Origin: Bolinopsis microptera
Taxonomy: Eukaryota; Ctenophora; Tentaculata; Lobata; Bolinopsidae
Length of the DNA stretch: 64,000 nucleotides
Assembly (NCBI RefSeq): GCF_026151205.1
Contig: NC_087078.1
Span: forward strand, 17,563,118 to 17,627,117
Direction: 5' to 3'
Numbering within the stretch: the stretch's first letter is position 1; each line of letters opens with the position of its first letter. This document shows positions 52,281 through 62,310 of this stretch, in pieces. The position numbers and the translations under genes were made by a program. The notes beneath the pieces are model-generated. The model made no database searches, was not told where the DNA came from, and worked only from the letters and a program-made list of their open reading frames with translations.

Positions 52281-53260
52281 TATAGACACTATGGAGTTAT
52301 AACAATTGTAATTTAGTTTTCATCGCTTTAATTGCAGTAAACAGTATACAAAATCGGTTCCCAATCAATAATCAATCTTTCCTATTTTGTTGTCTTTTGT
52401 CATATTATAATAATCATCAAAATGATAGCAAATTGAGCAAAAAATGATACTCAAAAATGTTTTTTACGATATTGTTCCATATTGCCCTATTGAAGAAAAC
52501 TGATAAACACGGCTACAAAACGCTATTTTTACTGTGAAAGTTACTACTGATAGTATAGTAACTATTAGATAGATAAGATAACTTCACAAAAACGAGTGGT
52601 ATGCCTGTCCTACGGACTATTAAGGTTCAGGGTCAGGAATTGAGCTGGAAAGGTGGAGAACCAAACATGGAGGATCAAATCAGAGGGTCAGAGGCCCTGC
52701 AACTAATTGCAGGGCTAATTAAAACTAACTGCTCACAGTAGTGAGCAGCTATGTTGCCTTAAATTTGATTTCATATTGTTATTGGTGAACAAAGCTTTGC
52801 TTAATTTTTATTAACTTTTTGTAATTTGCTTTTCCATTAAATTAAAGATTAAAAATTAATATGCCATTAGTTGAAGTTTGTTACGATATATAACATTTGA
52901 CATCACTTTTCTATTTGATTTTAATATATTTTCTAGAAGTTATGACTTATGTTTTCAGAAGTGCCCATTGGGGTTTTTATTTTTAACTGATTATTATGTA
53001 AACAATAAATTAGTCCATAAAGACGATCCCCTTACTCCCTTACGAGGGGCTTTCAATTTCAGCTTTACGGGTTTCAGCTGAGAAAATTCCTGAGAAAATT
53101 CCTGTAGACACATCCTCGGCCCGGGGTTTGAGACCCGAGACAGTTCAAGGAACCCCTCAGAAGCAAATTAAGCTAGGATAGATTTTATGAATATGGGGCA
53201 GGTTTGAACTGTGAACCCTGGGTCAGAAGATCTGTCTACGGGAATATTCTCAGATCCATG
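52281..53260. other. Spacer between divergent candidate exons
   Basis: AT-rich; could contain a bidirectional promoter if both flanking exons are real. A short duplicated phrase, GAGAAAATTCCT(GT/GA), occurs at 53081-53105. No ORF is convincing. Confidence 0.4.
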
Positions 53261-53418
53261 AGAGGAGTGATGTCTATCAGCTGCTTTTAGTCCCATGGAA
53301 AAATATTGTTTCTAGCCGAAATAATTGCCGGTCAATGGTCAGCCCTTATGTGTATTGTGCGGGCGATTTTCAATCGTGCGTCCTGAAAATCGAGTCTAAA
53401 AATCTATATACTCCTACA
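53261..53418. repeat. Dispersed repeat family, copy 3 of 3
   Basis: Contains GAGTGATGTCTATCAGCTGC, TAGTCCCATGGAAAAATATT, GATTTTCAATCGTGCG and TGAAAATCGAGTCTAAAAAT in the order seen in the copies at 21027 and 49398. Non-coding. Confidence 0.65.
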
Positions 53419-53602
53419 GATTTGATTCGAGCCGAATTTTGAGATAGGCCTTTAAACATTTTTTATTCGACTTTGAAAATCTTGGACCTCAAAAAATTGT
53501 TAAAATCGATCTGAGTGTAAATATTGTATTGTTTCGATATACAATATATGTTTAGATATATAATACCTATTTTGTAACAAACTGATGCCATTGACAGTAA
53601 GT

Positions 53603-54517
53603 ATGACAGAGCATTGCAAGACAATTTCTCACCCTTGGGTCAGGACACCCCCCTATTATCCTGTAGAAGGAGCCGAAAAGATTGGACCAAGTGGTCACTA
53701 CCCGTTCAAGCGACCTGTCAATTTGAAGGTGAGCCAGAAATTAAGAATTTGAGTTGTTTGTTATTTAATTTGTTTATTGGGACAATTATTTGGGTTACAC
53801 CACAATATACATTTATTTTACAATCTAACTTGTGTATTTGATTTCTATCTATTACTTGGATGTGTGTTCATCAGTTGGGAAATAACTGAAAGCTCCTGTA
53901 CATTGTACAGAGGTAATTCCTCATGAGAATTTAAGAAATTTAAAGACCAAGTCAGTATTAATGTTTCTACAAAACTTTCGGCCAGTCAATTTTCTACCAA
54001 TGAGGTCTAATAAGAGTAAGTAACTCCGTCACTCAGGAAAATCCCACTCATTGGACTTTGAAGAGGTACACTGGATTGCCAGTGGACTGTAGATTGAGCG
54101 CCCCTGTGCCTAGTCGCAAGATTAACAGCGACCAGGGCGTACACCTCAAAGGTTAATTTTAGATATGATATTATATAAATGATAAAATGTCATGAACAGC
54201 AGTTGTGCTAGTTCAATCTTTAGACCAACTGACATGGATTTAGGAATCTTACATATATAGTTATAACTTATGGTGGTGCAGTTTAATTAATAATTAGTAG
54301 CTAAACACTAAACACTAGCACTAACATTACCAATTTTTTGATCATAATCTTTTCTAATAATGATCTTATCAATGTTTTAAATACTACGATTTCTGATTTT
54401 CAAAATGTTGCAGTTGAAAATTACTGGCTGGCCCCATCGCCGGACCATCCCCGCAACTTTTGTAGGACTGTCGAGGAGCCGGTTATGTATTCTAGCAAGC
54501 CAGCAACTCGATGTGAG
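53603..54517 (+). CDS. Putative two-exon gene start, unknown protein
   Basis: Exon 53603-53728 (42 codons, MTEHCKTISHPWVRTPPYYP...GHYPFKRPVNLK) ends at donor AAG|GTGAGC. A second exon candidate, 54414-54517, has acceptor TTGCAG and donor GTATGC. Its strictly in-phase reading is LKITGWPHRRTIPAT..., while another frame (YWLAPSPDHPRNFCRTVEEP) looks more protein-like but would need a different join. The short, Pro/Tyr/Gly-rich, charged product is reminiscent of small ciliary microtubule-associated proteins, a weak impression only. No stop codon was located, so further exons are needed. Confidence 0.35.
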
Positions 54518-55661
54518 GTATGCTCTACTTTTGACATTCTGATTACTGTGTTGTATTCAATAAAACTATAGTATTTCAACTGAATTTAAACAGAGCAGAA
54601 ATTCAGTTTAGCACAGTGCAGTTCTGTCACACAGTAGTAGATTGTTAAGTTGTTGTCAAATAATATATAACAAGCGAATAATATTAGTCACTTGTTAGTT
54701 ACACCTTTTCTGAGGTGTAGCGAACGCCGAGTTTAAAAATTATGAAGTTTATAATCAAGTCATAATGAGGAATAAATCCTAATTGCCGATCAAATTGAAA
54801 ATTTTAGAAGAGTTATAGGATGGCCTCGAATAAGGTAAAATTCAAAATCGAAGGCCAAGGTTCGACCTTGGACTGTGGCAACGTACTAACGTGGCACAAC
54901 TAATTTTCCATTCTGTGAAGCTAAGTGAAGAGACTCACTGTACATGTAATAACATTCTTTCGTTAACATTACCACCGGCATCAACTAAATAATATACCAG
55001 ATATCTATCTATGTTATATTATAAACTTGGCGAAATCTCCCAAGCAACGGCATAAAAACACTGAAAATTGGTCAAAAACCGACCCTAATTCGATCTGACC
55101 AATGTCAGCTCGCAAATTGAGTTGAAAACTAGCAATTTTTAGCAATACTAAGGCAATGGGACTACTGCGGACCCTCCACCGGCCAAACCTTGTTAACAAA
55201 GCCGTAGTCAAGGTTTGGTGAACGGTACTAGTTAAAAGCGTTTAAGGGACATAAGTCAAAGTGGTAGAGCAACATCATGTAGTGGACATCTTGAGAAATG
55301 AGTAATAGGTAGAATGCAAATGTAAGGTTGCTCCTTCAAAAATCGTCTTCCTACTCCGATAATAAATTACATCAAGTCTTGAAAATTATTCGAGAAGAAT
55401 CTCGAATAATTGATGAATGATGTTGCTCTACGAAAGTCGAAACCTTGTTCAGCTTTTTTCTATAATCCCGATTTAAAGATCCTGATATTAAATCTACCTT
55501 TATCAGGAGTGGTCGACGTTGAGATGCATGTTACCCTCACAAGGGGTCCTCAACCACCAGAAACCACCCAAGTGGGGGACGGGACACGCGCTACCACCAA
55601 TCCGTGGGGACGATAAAACCACTTACACCTTCTACAACAGCCCAATGACAGAGTAAGTTGT
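54518..55661. other. Intergenic or intronic, nothing recognised
   Basis: Contains a short hairpin (CCAAGGTTCGACCTTGG near 54858-54874) and a duplicated inverse phrase TTATTCGAGA/TCTCGAATAA near 55387-55410. An open frame ending at 55614 (TTNPWGR then stop) could be a last exon, but phase and homology do not support it. Confidence 0.35.
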
Positions 55662-55975
<314 letters not shown>

Positions 55976-56650
55976 GAAGCCAGTCTTTCATCTACCGCAC
56001 CAGCCAATCCTTGTTAATTAAGAGGAGAGTAGATCGGTTCATTGAGTGAACGTTCATTTCTGAAAAATTTGGTACCTTTTTTATTTTACACAATACTTAC
56101 CTCGGTCGTGTGGCAGGTTAGTAGGTACATACCTACTTCGCAATTTGATACTTACAATTATTGGGGTTTATAACATCGTTTTGAATGTTTTAGGCTTTAA
56201 TTTCTACGATCACAAAGGCCTCATTAGTTTGGCTTATCGTCCTCCGTAAGAGGTTCTATTGGCTTCACTTTGGATGACTAAATTTCGCTACTAACTACTA
56301 ATACGTTGAAATAGATGAGATATAGTTCACTAACTCCACTTTGGCATCTTTACAGTACAACATGCAACAATAATCATCGTACACTGTACACTGTACAGTG
56401 TCTATGACTATATTATATAATAAGAAATGTACAAATTTTCTCCGTTGAGCGGATAATGTAGCGGAGAAAGAAATCATCGTATTTTTAAAATGACAAATAT
56501 TTCCCTCTCCGTCTTGCGTAATGAGTACTCTCTAATTCTCTGGAACATGGTCACAGGCCAAACGAGAATATGATCGATCGTCTATTGGTTGCCAGGGAAA
56601 CAGCATCAATATATTTGTTTTATACAGCAGTTTAATAACGTGATTGCATA
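55976..56650. other. Left flank of the inverted-repeat element
   Basis: No recognised gene. A short palindromic run TGTACACTGTACACTGTACA lies near 56378-56400. Confidence 0.5.
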
Positions 56651-57518
56651 TAGATGTGGATACTGGCGGGGAGGTGATCATTGTTTGTTTACATTAATAG
56701 GGAACACATGTTCAGGAGGCTGAGGAGGTGATCATTGTTTGTTTACATTTTAGGTGGAACACATGTTCAGGAGGCTGAGGAGGTGTTACATATTTTGTAT
56801 TATAGAAGGCTTGTAACACATGTAACGCCTTCTTGTTACCCCCCTTTGAGGACCCCGAATTATTTTCTGAACGAAAGCTCAAAAATAACCGAGAAATCGA
56901 CCTTCTTATTAACTCATTTTGATGACCGTTTCTAACCTAAAATTGCACGAAAAATCGATTTAGCTAGGTTTCAGAACCTATAAACACTTCCTTATCCCTC
57001 AAAATCGATGTTTTATAGGTTAGAATGCAAGCAACAAGCAACATATATTTTGATCCTTCGGTTCTACAGCTCTTGACCTAGGGCTGAAACCGAAAGATCG
57101 AGGCAATCCTAACCTTAACTGATCGAACTTGAGCGAAGAGCAGAGTACGACAAAACACAGCAGGTAAGCATCTCATTTTTGTGACTGTTCCTCACCTGTA
57201 CAACGTTGCACGAGAAATCGATTAAAGTTGGTTTTACAGCCCAATAACGCTTCCTTTTTCCTCAAAATTGTTGTGTTACTCAAACAAAGAACATGTTGAT
57301 TCTGCAACGAAAGAACAAGGAGATCGTCTCATTAACAACTCAAACAGGTTCAACAGGAAGAGTGAGCACTGAGCAGAGGGACATTATATCGTATGTTTAC
57401 ATTTCTTATCTGTATTTGACCCTTTGTTCACATTGTTATCTCTGCCACAGGTTGGCAATTTCAAGGTGCTCTTATCTGCAGACTGCACCTCGGTACACAC
57501 GCCATGATTACGTCATAC
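56651..57518 (+). repeat. Left 868-bp inverted arm
   Basis: Outer end carries a ~54-bp tandem duplication (GAGGTGATCATTGTTTG to AGGAGGCTGAGG, at 56671 and 56725). Inside are the phrases ...ACAAAACACAGCAG|GTAAGC (a strong splice-donor context at about 57160) and CGAGAAATCGATT twice. The short frames at 56735-56935 and 57293-57526 are mirrored exactly in the right arm. Whether the arm holds real exons or promoter sequence is unknown. Confidence 0.9.
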
Positions 57519-58101
57519 AGAACTAGAAATTGTGTGAACCGTGACCATTACAACCGTGCCCAGTGCCCATGTACAATGCTAACTGTTGGGGGGGGGGGGG
57601 GGGGGGTGGGTTGGGGGTTGTTTACGATAGTCAAACAATCTTGATAGTGTATCAAGGTCTCTCCTCCAACTGACTGCTGTGCTTATCGTCCAGTCAGGAA
57701 CAGAATAATAACATGATTTTTTAGTTATAGTATGTCTCGGCTGAACTGCGGAGATAAGTACAGTTTGCTGTAATATGTACAGTTTGCTGTAATATGTGGT
57801 CGCGATTATCAACTCAGTGGAATTTCAAATGATGAACTGTGCTTTAAGTTTACACCAACTGGAACCAAAGGAATATACCCATGAGTGCTCCCTAACTTAA
57901 CTTGGACGGTAAGTGTTTGACAATAAAAACTAGGACACGAATTCTCTGACAAGAAATGTTAGCAGGTTTAAATAAAATATACCTGCAGTTAGCAGGTTTA
58001 AATAAATATACCTGCAGTTAGTTTAAATAAATATACCTCCAACTGACTGTGGTGCTTATCGTCCAGTCAGGAACAGAATAATAACATAATTTTTTATTTA
58101 T
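57519..58101. repeat. Poly-G run and short direct repeats inside the element
   Basis: A run of 19 G at 57588-57606 is followed by GGGTTGGGGG. GTGCTTATCGTCCAGTCAGG with ...ATAATAACAT occurs at about 57678 and 58050. TACAGTTTGCTGTAATATG is repeated at 57760 and 57779. AGCAGGTTTAAATAAA(A)TATACCTGCAGTT appears about three times at 57961-58035. AATAAATAAAAAATTATG just after the transposase stop gives its poly(A) signal (minus strand, near 58085-58101). Confidence 0.8.
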
Positions 58102-60424
58102 TCAAGTAGCCCTGGTCATTTTAAAAAAATCGTTGTCCACCTCCCTTAAAAAAACAGGGTTCAAATTGACCAGTTGGGCACACACGAATGCGATGTCGCT
58201 CAGATAAGGCAACATCTTCGCCACAACTTTGTTTCCCAAAATCTTGTACCGCTTCAGATAGCCAATAGAGCGTTCCACGTGGATGCGGGCGATGCTGACT
58301 TTCCTGCTGGCTGCTACTTCTTCCGGCGTGAACTGAGTCTTGCCCCACATCCCCGCTGGGATGTTTAGTGTAACTCCTGAAATTTAATTCGCTTTTTATT
58401 CCGCTTATTCTTAACTAACCGGACGATGATTAATCACTCTACACTCAACTACTCAACTAGACTGTTACGTGACGTTTCAACACGTTTTCTAGCTGGCTCT
58501 GAAACCTTAACCACCCAGAATGACCCTAACCCTAACACAAACCCGATTTCTAACTTAAGCGTATGCTGAAACCTTAACGAGAAATTAGAAACCATAAGTC
58601 ATAGCACGTTATCTCGCGAGAGGAGCATCATTTGGGTGATTCGCAATCAGCATACAAAATATAAATACTACGATTTAAGTTGGTTTTAACTGTTAGTGTT
58701 ATAGGGGCCCGTTCAGAAAAATCTCATATTTCGAGTGTAGCACGGTTGGAACTAACCTTCGGGCAAAATGTCGTGAATGAGGAACCCCTTGTCAGCCATC
58801 ACGTTGTCACCAACAGTCACCTTCTGCAGTATGGCACTATCCACTACAATTTCCTTATCGGTTGTGCCACCAGGGTAACAGCGGCTGACATACGTGATTA
58901 CCCCACTGGGCGCAATTCCGATTAGTAACTTGGCTGTGTGCGTAGCTGGAGATGGAACAGAATGATTATGCAGGGGAAATTGTATGAGGTACGAAAGCAG
59001 AAGATCTGTAATTTACGTTGCAAGTTCAGCATTACTGAAAGGTATGATCTTCTGAACTTACACTTATAATGGCTGTAACATTTGGCGCTCGACTCAATGT
59101 TGGACGGAGCTTCAATTGGGACCTGTGGATTGTAGGAACTTTCAATTGCTACAACTGCAATAACAAAATGAAATTTTGAACATCACAATTCGCACCCCGC
59201 CGTAATTGTACTGCTGTAGAGAACACCAATTCACTGGTCACGTTTAAAGTGAAATGTTGTGTCAATTTATCTATTGTGACTGTTATAATTCTGTCTGAGC
59301 TCTAAAGTTATAGCCGCTCATTCGATTCTGGTAATGGACTCAAATCATACCTCGGTACAGTCAATCACGATCCTAGTGTTGGGATGGGAAGCGAAGCATG
59401 CAGGCATGGCTTTCTGGCACTTCGCTAGTGACGGTAGTTCGTCGCCAACCAGGGTCTTGAATTTGTTGACCATGATATCCAGCCAGGACCTCCATATCGA
59501 TGTTATCTGTGATCTCGATACCTGAATTTACCTGAACTTAGTTCCGTTGCAATATAATAGGAAAAAAGTTTTGAAGCAGTCCCTAGAACAGCTGCATCTA
59601 TTTTTAAATCTCTTTTGAAATGTAAGAAGTCGAAAATCAACATTTGAAAGGTCAACTGCTGTTACCCAAACTACCGCTGTTGCTACTAAAAAGCTTACCT
59701 GAAAATCGACAGCTAAAATATCATCAGGAAGATTAACTCGCAGTTTCTTCAACGTGATGAGCAGTTGGTCCTCGTACAGGAGGGTCGAATGATGGTTGCC
59801 AGTAACAGCGTAGGTGAGGGAGGTTTGGGTGCGATAAGACCGGAGGAACTTCAGCAAGGCAAGAAATACCTCTCCATTAGGTAATCCAGTGTATTGGTGA
59901 ACCTGTGTAAATATTTCATATGCGGTTACGGTTGGGGCAACGTTACCTAAGATGGCGTGACGTGAGAAGTAATAATTATGGACCGGTTAAGTTGAAAACT
60001 TAGTGATTTGTTTAAGTAATGACATTGATTATAGAATAATAATGAAATGTAGGAGTCTGGGATAGTTCTAAAATTGGATACAACAGTTTGACACAATTAC
60101 GATGACAAAGAGCACAAACCATTCGCGCAGAATTCTTTATGGTGGCGAATCTGATTCCCTCCAAAAGAGAGTTCTTGTACCGCTGTTGGTGGGTGTCGCA
60201 TACTCTCGAGTCATTGGTAATCCAAGCCCTGAAAGAGGTTACAGTTTGAGTGGTGTTCTATATAATGGTATTTATGATGATTGCAGGTGTCCAAGGATGT
60301 ACGAATATGAAAGCTGTTAGGATCAATCAACTAACGTGGGGTACGTGAGCTTCACTGATTCAAGGGCTCTTTTTGGTATACGCCGTCTTCCAAACGTACC
60401 ACATCCAGGAATTGAACATTTCAT
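58102..60424 (-). CDS. PIF/Harbinger-type DDE transposase, multi-exon
   Basis: Exons on the minus strand: an N-terminal exon starting at ATG 60422-60424 (MKCSIPGC...DTCNHH, a C-x4-C...C-x2-H zinc motif loosely like THAP; its 3' end is unclear), 59699-59902 (YTGLPNGEVFLALLKFL and LKKLRVNLPDDILAVDF, the HTH part), 59351-59521 (VSRSQITSIWRSWLDIM to RIVIDCTE, first catalytic Asp), 59062-59152 (IEAPSNIESSAKCYSHYK), 58757-58945 (HTAKLLIGIAPSG, VMADKGFLIHD, second Asp) and 58102-58376 (ARIHVERSIGYLKRYKIL, catalytic Glu; VCAQLVNLNP). All DDE residues are present. Phases agree except at the join of 59351 and 59062, where the visible AG leaves two extra bases before the expected Val codon: a small disabling indel, an assembly error, or another splice choice. 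It would act in the nucleus on the element ends. Confidence 0.88.
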
Positions 60425-60667
60425 GTTAATCTTGTTAATGTAAAAGTTAGTATATAAAACTTGTAACAAGTTGACATAGAAGTGCTGCACGTGCATACAA
60501 TTAGATTGAGGAGCAGCGGTTCTGTATCAAAGCTGTTACAATTGATAAAACTGGGCAGTTCGGAAAATTTAAAAATGAGTCGGCAATCGGCATCTACACT
60601 TTCTTTATTCAGCAAATGTTATTTTCAAACAAATAAAGTTTGAGACAAACAATATTATATTATAATG

Positions 60668-61318
60668 TTATTTATATTTACAGCTACTTTCATGTCTGTT
60701 TTTTGCACTACTTACATTAAATTCCATACCACAGTAAGTGCAGGAGTAGGGTTTTGCTCCTGTGTGAACTCTTATATGCACTGTGAGATTACTGTTTCTA
60801 GTAAACCGCTTACCACACACATCACACTCGTGTGATCTCTTACCGGTGTGTATCACAGTATGTCTTTTTAGGTTGTCTGCTCGCAGAAACCGTCTCCCAC
60901 AATACCTACACTTGAACTCATCATCGTCGTGTGTCAGCTTGTGTTTCTTAAGGCCATCAAGTTTTTTGAAAGACATAGGACACACATCACATCTGTATTG
61001 TTGTAGTGCATGCTCTGAACTGATATGATCATACAGTTCCTGTTCAGAGGATTTCTTAACACCACACTCATGATACTGACAATTGTGTGTCTTGTTTGTG
61101 TGGTTACGGTAGATGTGAGTAGTGAGGGTATTTTTCTGAACAGTGGTATAGTCACAATGTGTACACCTGTACTGCTTATCCCCCGTGTGTGTTAAAATAT
61201 GCTGGGTGAGGTGGTGCTGATGATCAGTCCTATATTGACAGTAAGGACAGGTAAGTCTCGCTACTTCATCGTGTACTGTTCTAATGTGTCTTGTTAGACT
61301 CTTTCTCCAACCAAACAT
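60668..61318 (-). CDS. C2H2 zinc-finger protein, eight fingers
   Basis: 216 residues from the first ATG, but the frame stays open upstream to the arm boundary near 61440 and that extra part contains CETCG, the first half of finger one, so the ATG at 61318 is not the true start. Fingers begin at CETC, CPYC, CTHC, CQYHEC, CDVC, CRYC, CDVCGKRF and CTYC. Linkers of TGEKP type are partly kept (THTGDKQY, HTGKRSHEC, HTGAKPYSC). The last finger is C2HC (RHESSC). Upstream, GCLKLF...LELETHKC looks like the remnant of a ninth finger cut at the arm junction. Probably a nuclear DNA-binding protein. It sits next to the transposase on the same strand inside the inverted arms, so it may be a partner protein or captured host gene. 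Confidence 0.85.
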   Translation of the reverse strand: MFGWRKSLTRHIRTVHDEVARLTCPYCQYRTDHQHHLTQHILTHTGDKQYRCTHCDYTTVQKNTLTTHIYRNHTNKTHNCQYHECGVKKSSEQELYDHISSEHALQQYRCDVCPMSFKKLDGLKKHKLTHDDDEFKCRYCGRRFLRADNLKRHTVIHTGKRSHECDVCGKRFTRNSNLTVHIRVHTGAKPYSCTYCGMEFNVSSAKNRHESSCKYK

Positions 61319-61442
61319 GTTCCCGCACGTCTCACACTTGTGTAGTTTCTCTTTCCCCTTCCTTGATACTTCTCGAGTCGTCCCACATTTGTGTGTCTCC
61401 AGCTCTAGCTGCGTCTTGAACAGCTTCAGACAACCGGTTGCA

Positions 61443-62310
61443 GTATGACGTAATCATGGCGTGTGTACCGAGGTGCAGTCTGCAGATAAGAGCACCTTGA
61501 AATTGCCAACCTGTGGCAGAGATAACAATGTGAACAAAGGGTCAAATACAGATAAGAAATGTAAACATACGATATAATGTCCCTCTGCTCAGTGCTCACT
61601 CTTCCTGTTGAACCTGTTTGAGTTGTTAATGAGACGATCTCCTTGTTCTTTCGTTGCAGAATCAACATGTTCTTTGTTTGAGTAACACAACAATTTTGAG
61701 GAAAAAGGAAGCGTTATTGGGCTGTAAAACCAACTTTAATCGATTTCTCGTGCAACGTTGTACAGGTGAGGAACAGTCACAAAAATGAGATGCTTACCTG
61801 CTGTGTTTTGTCGTACTCTGCTCTTCGCTCAAGTTCGATCAGTTAAGGTTAGGATTGCCTCGATCTTTCGGTTTCAGCCCTAGGTCAAGAGCTGTAGAAC
61901 CGAAGGATCAAAATATATGTTGCTTGTTGCTTGCATTCTAACCTATAAAACATCGATTTTGAGGGATAAGGAAGTGTTTATAGGTTCTGAAACCTAGCTA
62001 AATCGATTTTTCGTGCAATTTTAGGTTAGAAACGGTCATCAAAATGAGTTAATAAGAAGGTCGATTTCTCGGTTATTTTTGAGCTTTCGTTCAGAAAATA
62101 ATTCGGGGTCCTCAAAGGGGGGTAACAAGAAGGCGTTACATGTGTTACAAGCCTTCTATAATACAAAATATGTAACACCTCCTCAGCCTCCTGAACATGT
62201 GTTCCACCTAAAATGTAAACAAACAATGATCACCTCCTCAGCCTCCTGAACATGTGTTCCCTATTAATGTAAACAAACAATGATCACCTCCCCGCCAGTA
62301 TCCACATCTA
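61443..62310 (-). repeat. Right 868-bp inverted arm
   Basis: Reverse complement of 56651-57518, from GTATGACGTAATCATGGC at the inner edge to CCAGTATCCACATCTA at the outer edge. Being 5' of the zinc-finger ORF, it could carry that gene's promoter and first exon; a GTAAGC donor read on the minus strand lies near 61795. The outer edge abuts ATAGATGTGGAT, forming a palindrome (CCACATCTA-ATAGATGTGG) at 62302-62320. Confidence 0.9.

Larger units (their letters stand above)
56651..62310. mobile_element. 5.66-kb DNA transposon-like unit with 868-bp inverted arms
   Basis: Arms 56651-57518 and 61443-62310 are reverse complements of equal length; I saw no mismatch. The 3,924-bp centre contains a PIF/Harbinger-type transposase (58102-60424) and an eight-finger C2H2 ORF (60668-61318), both minus strand. 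The unit starts TAGATGTGGATACTGGCGGG and ends with its complement. ATA precedes the left end and follows the right end, compatible with the 3-bp target duplication known for Harbinger elements. The repeat can be extended: ATAGATGTGGAT occurs at 56650-56661 and again at 62311-62322 in direct orientation. Autonomous Harbinger elements usually carry a Myb/SANT second protein and short termini, so long arms and a C2H2 partner are unusual. Confidence 0.75.

Noticed and set aside
54858-54874. Possible tRNA T-arm (GGTTCGACC)
   Set aside because: A simple hairpin; no anticodon arm, acceptor stem or A-box at the right distance.
56735-56935. 66-residue ORF duplicated in both inverted arms
   Set aside because: Identical in both arms simply because the arms are identical; no domain, and no evidence of translation.
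58524-58538. CCCTAACCCTAAC as a telomere seed or chromosome end
   Set aside because: Only two units, inside the transposon intron; too short to mean anything.
60102-60320. 72-residue plus-strand ORF between transposase and zinc-finger gene
   Set aside because: Complement of the transposase N-terminal exon and its intron; no recognisable domain.
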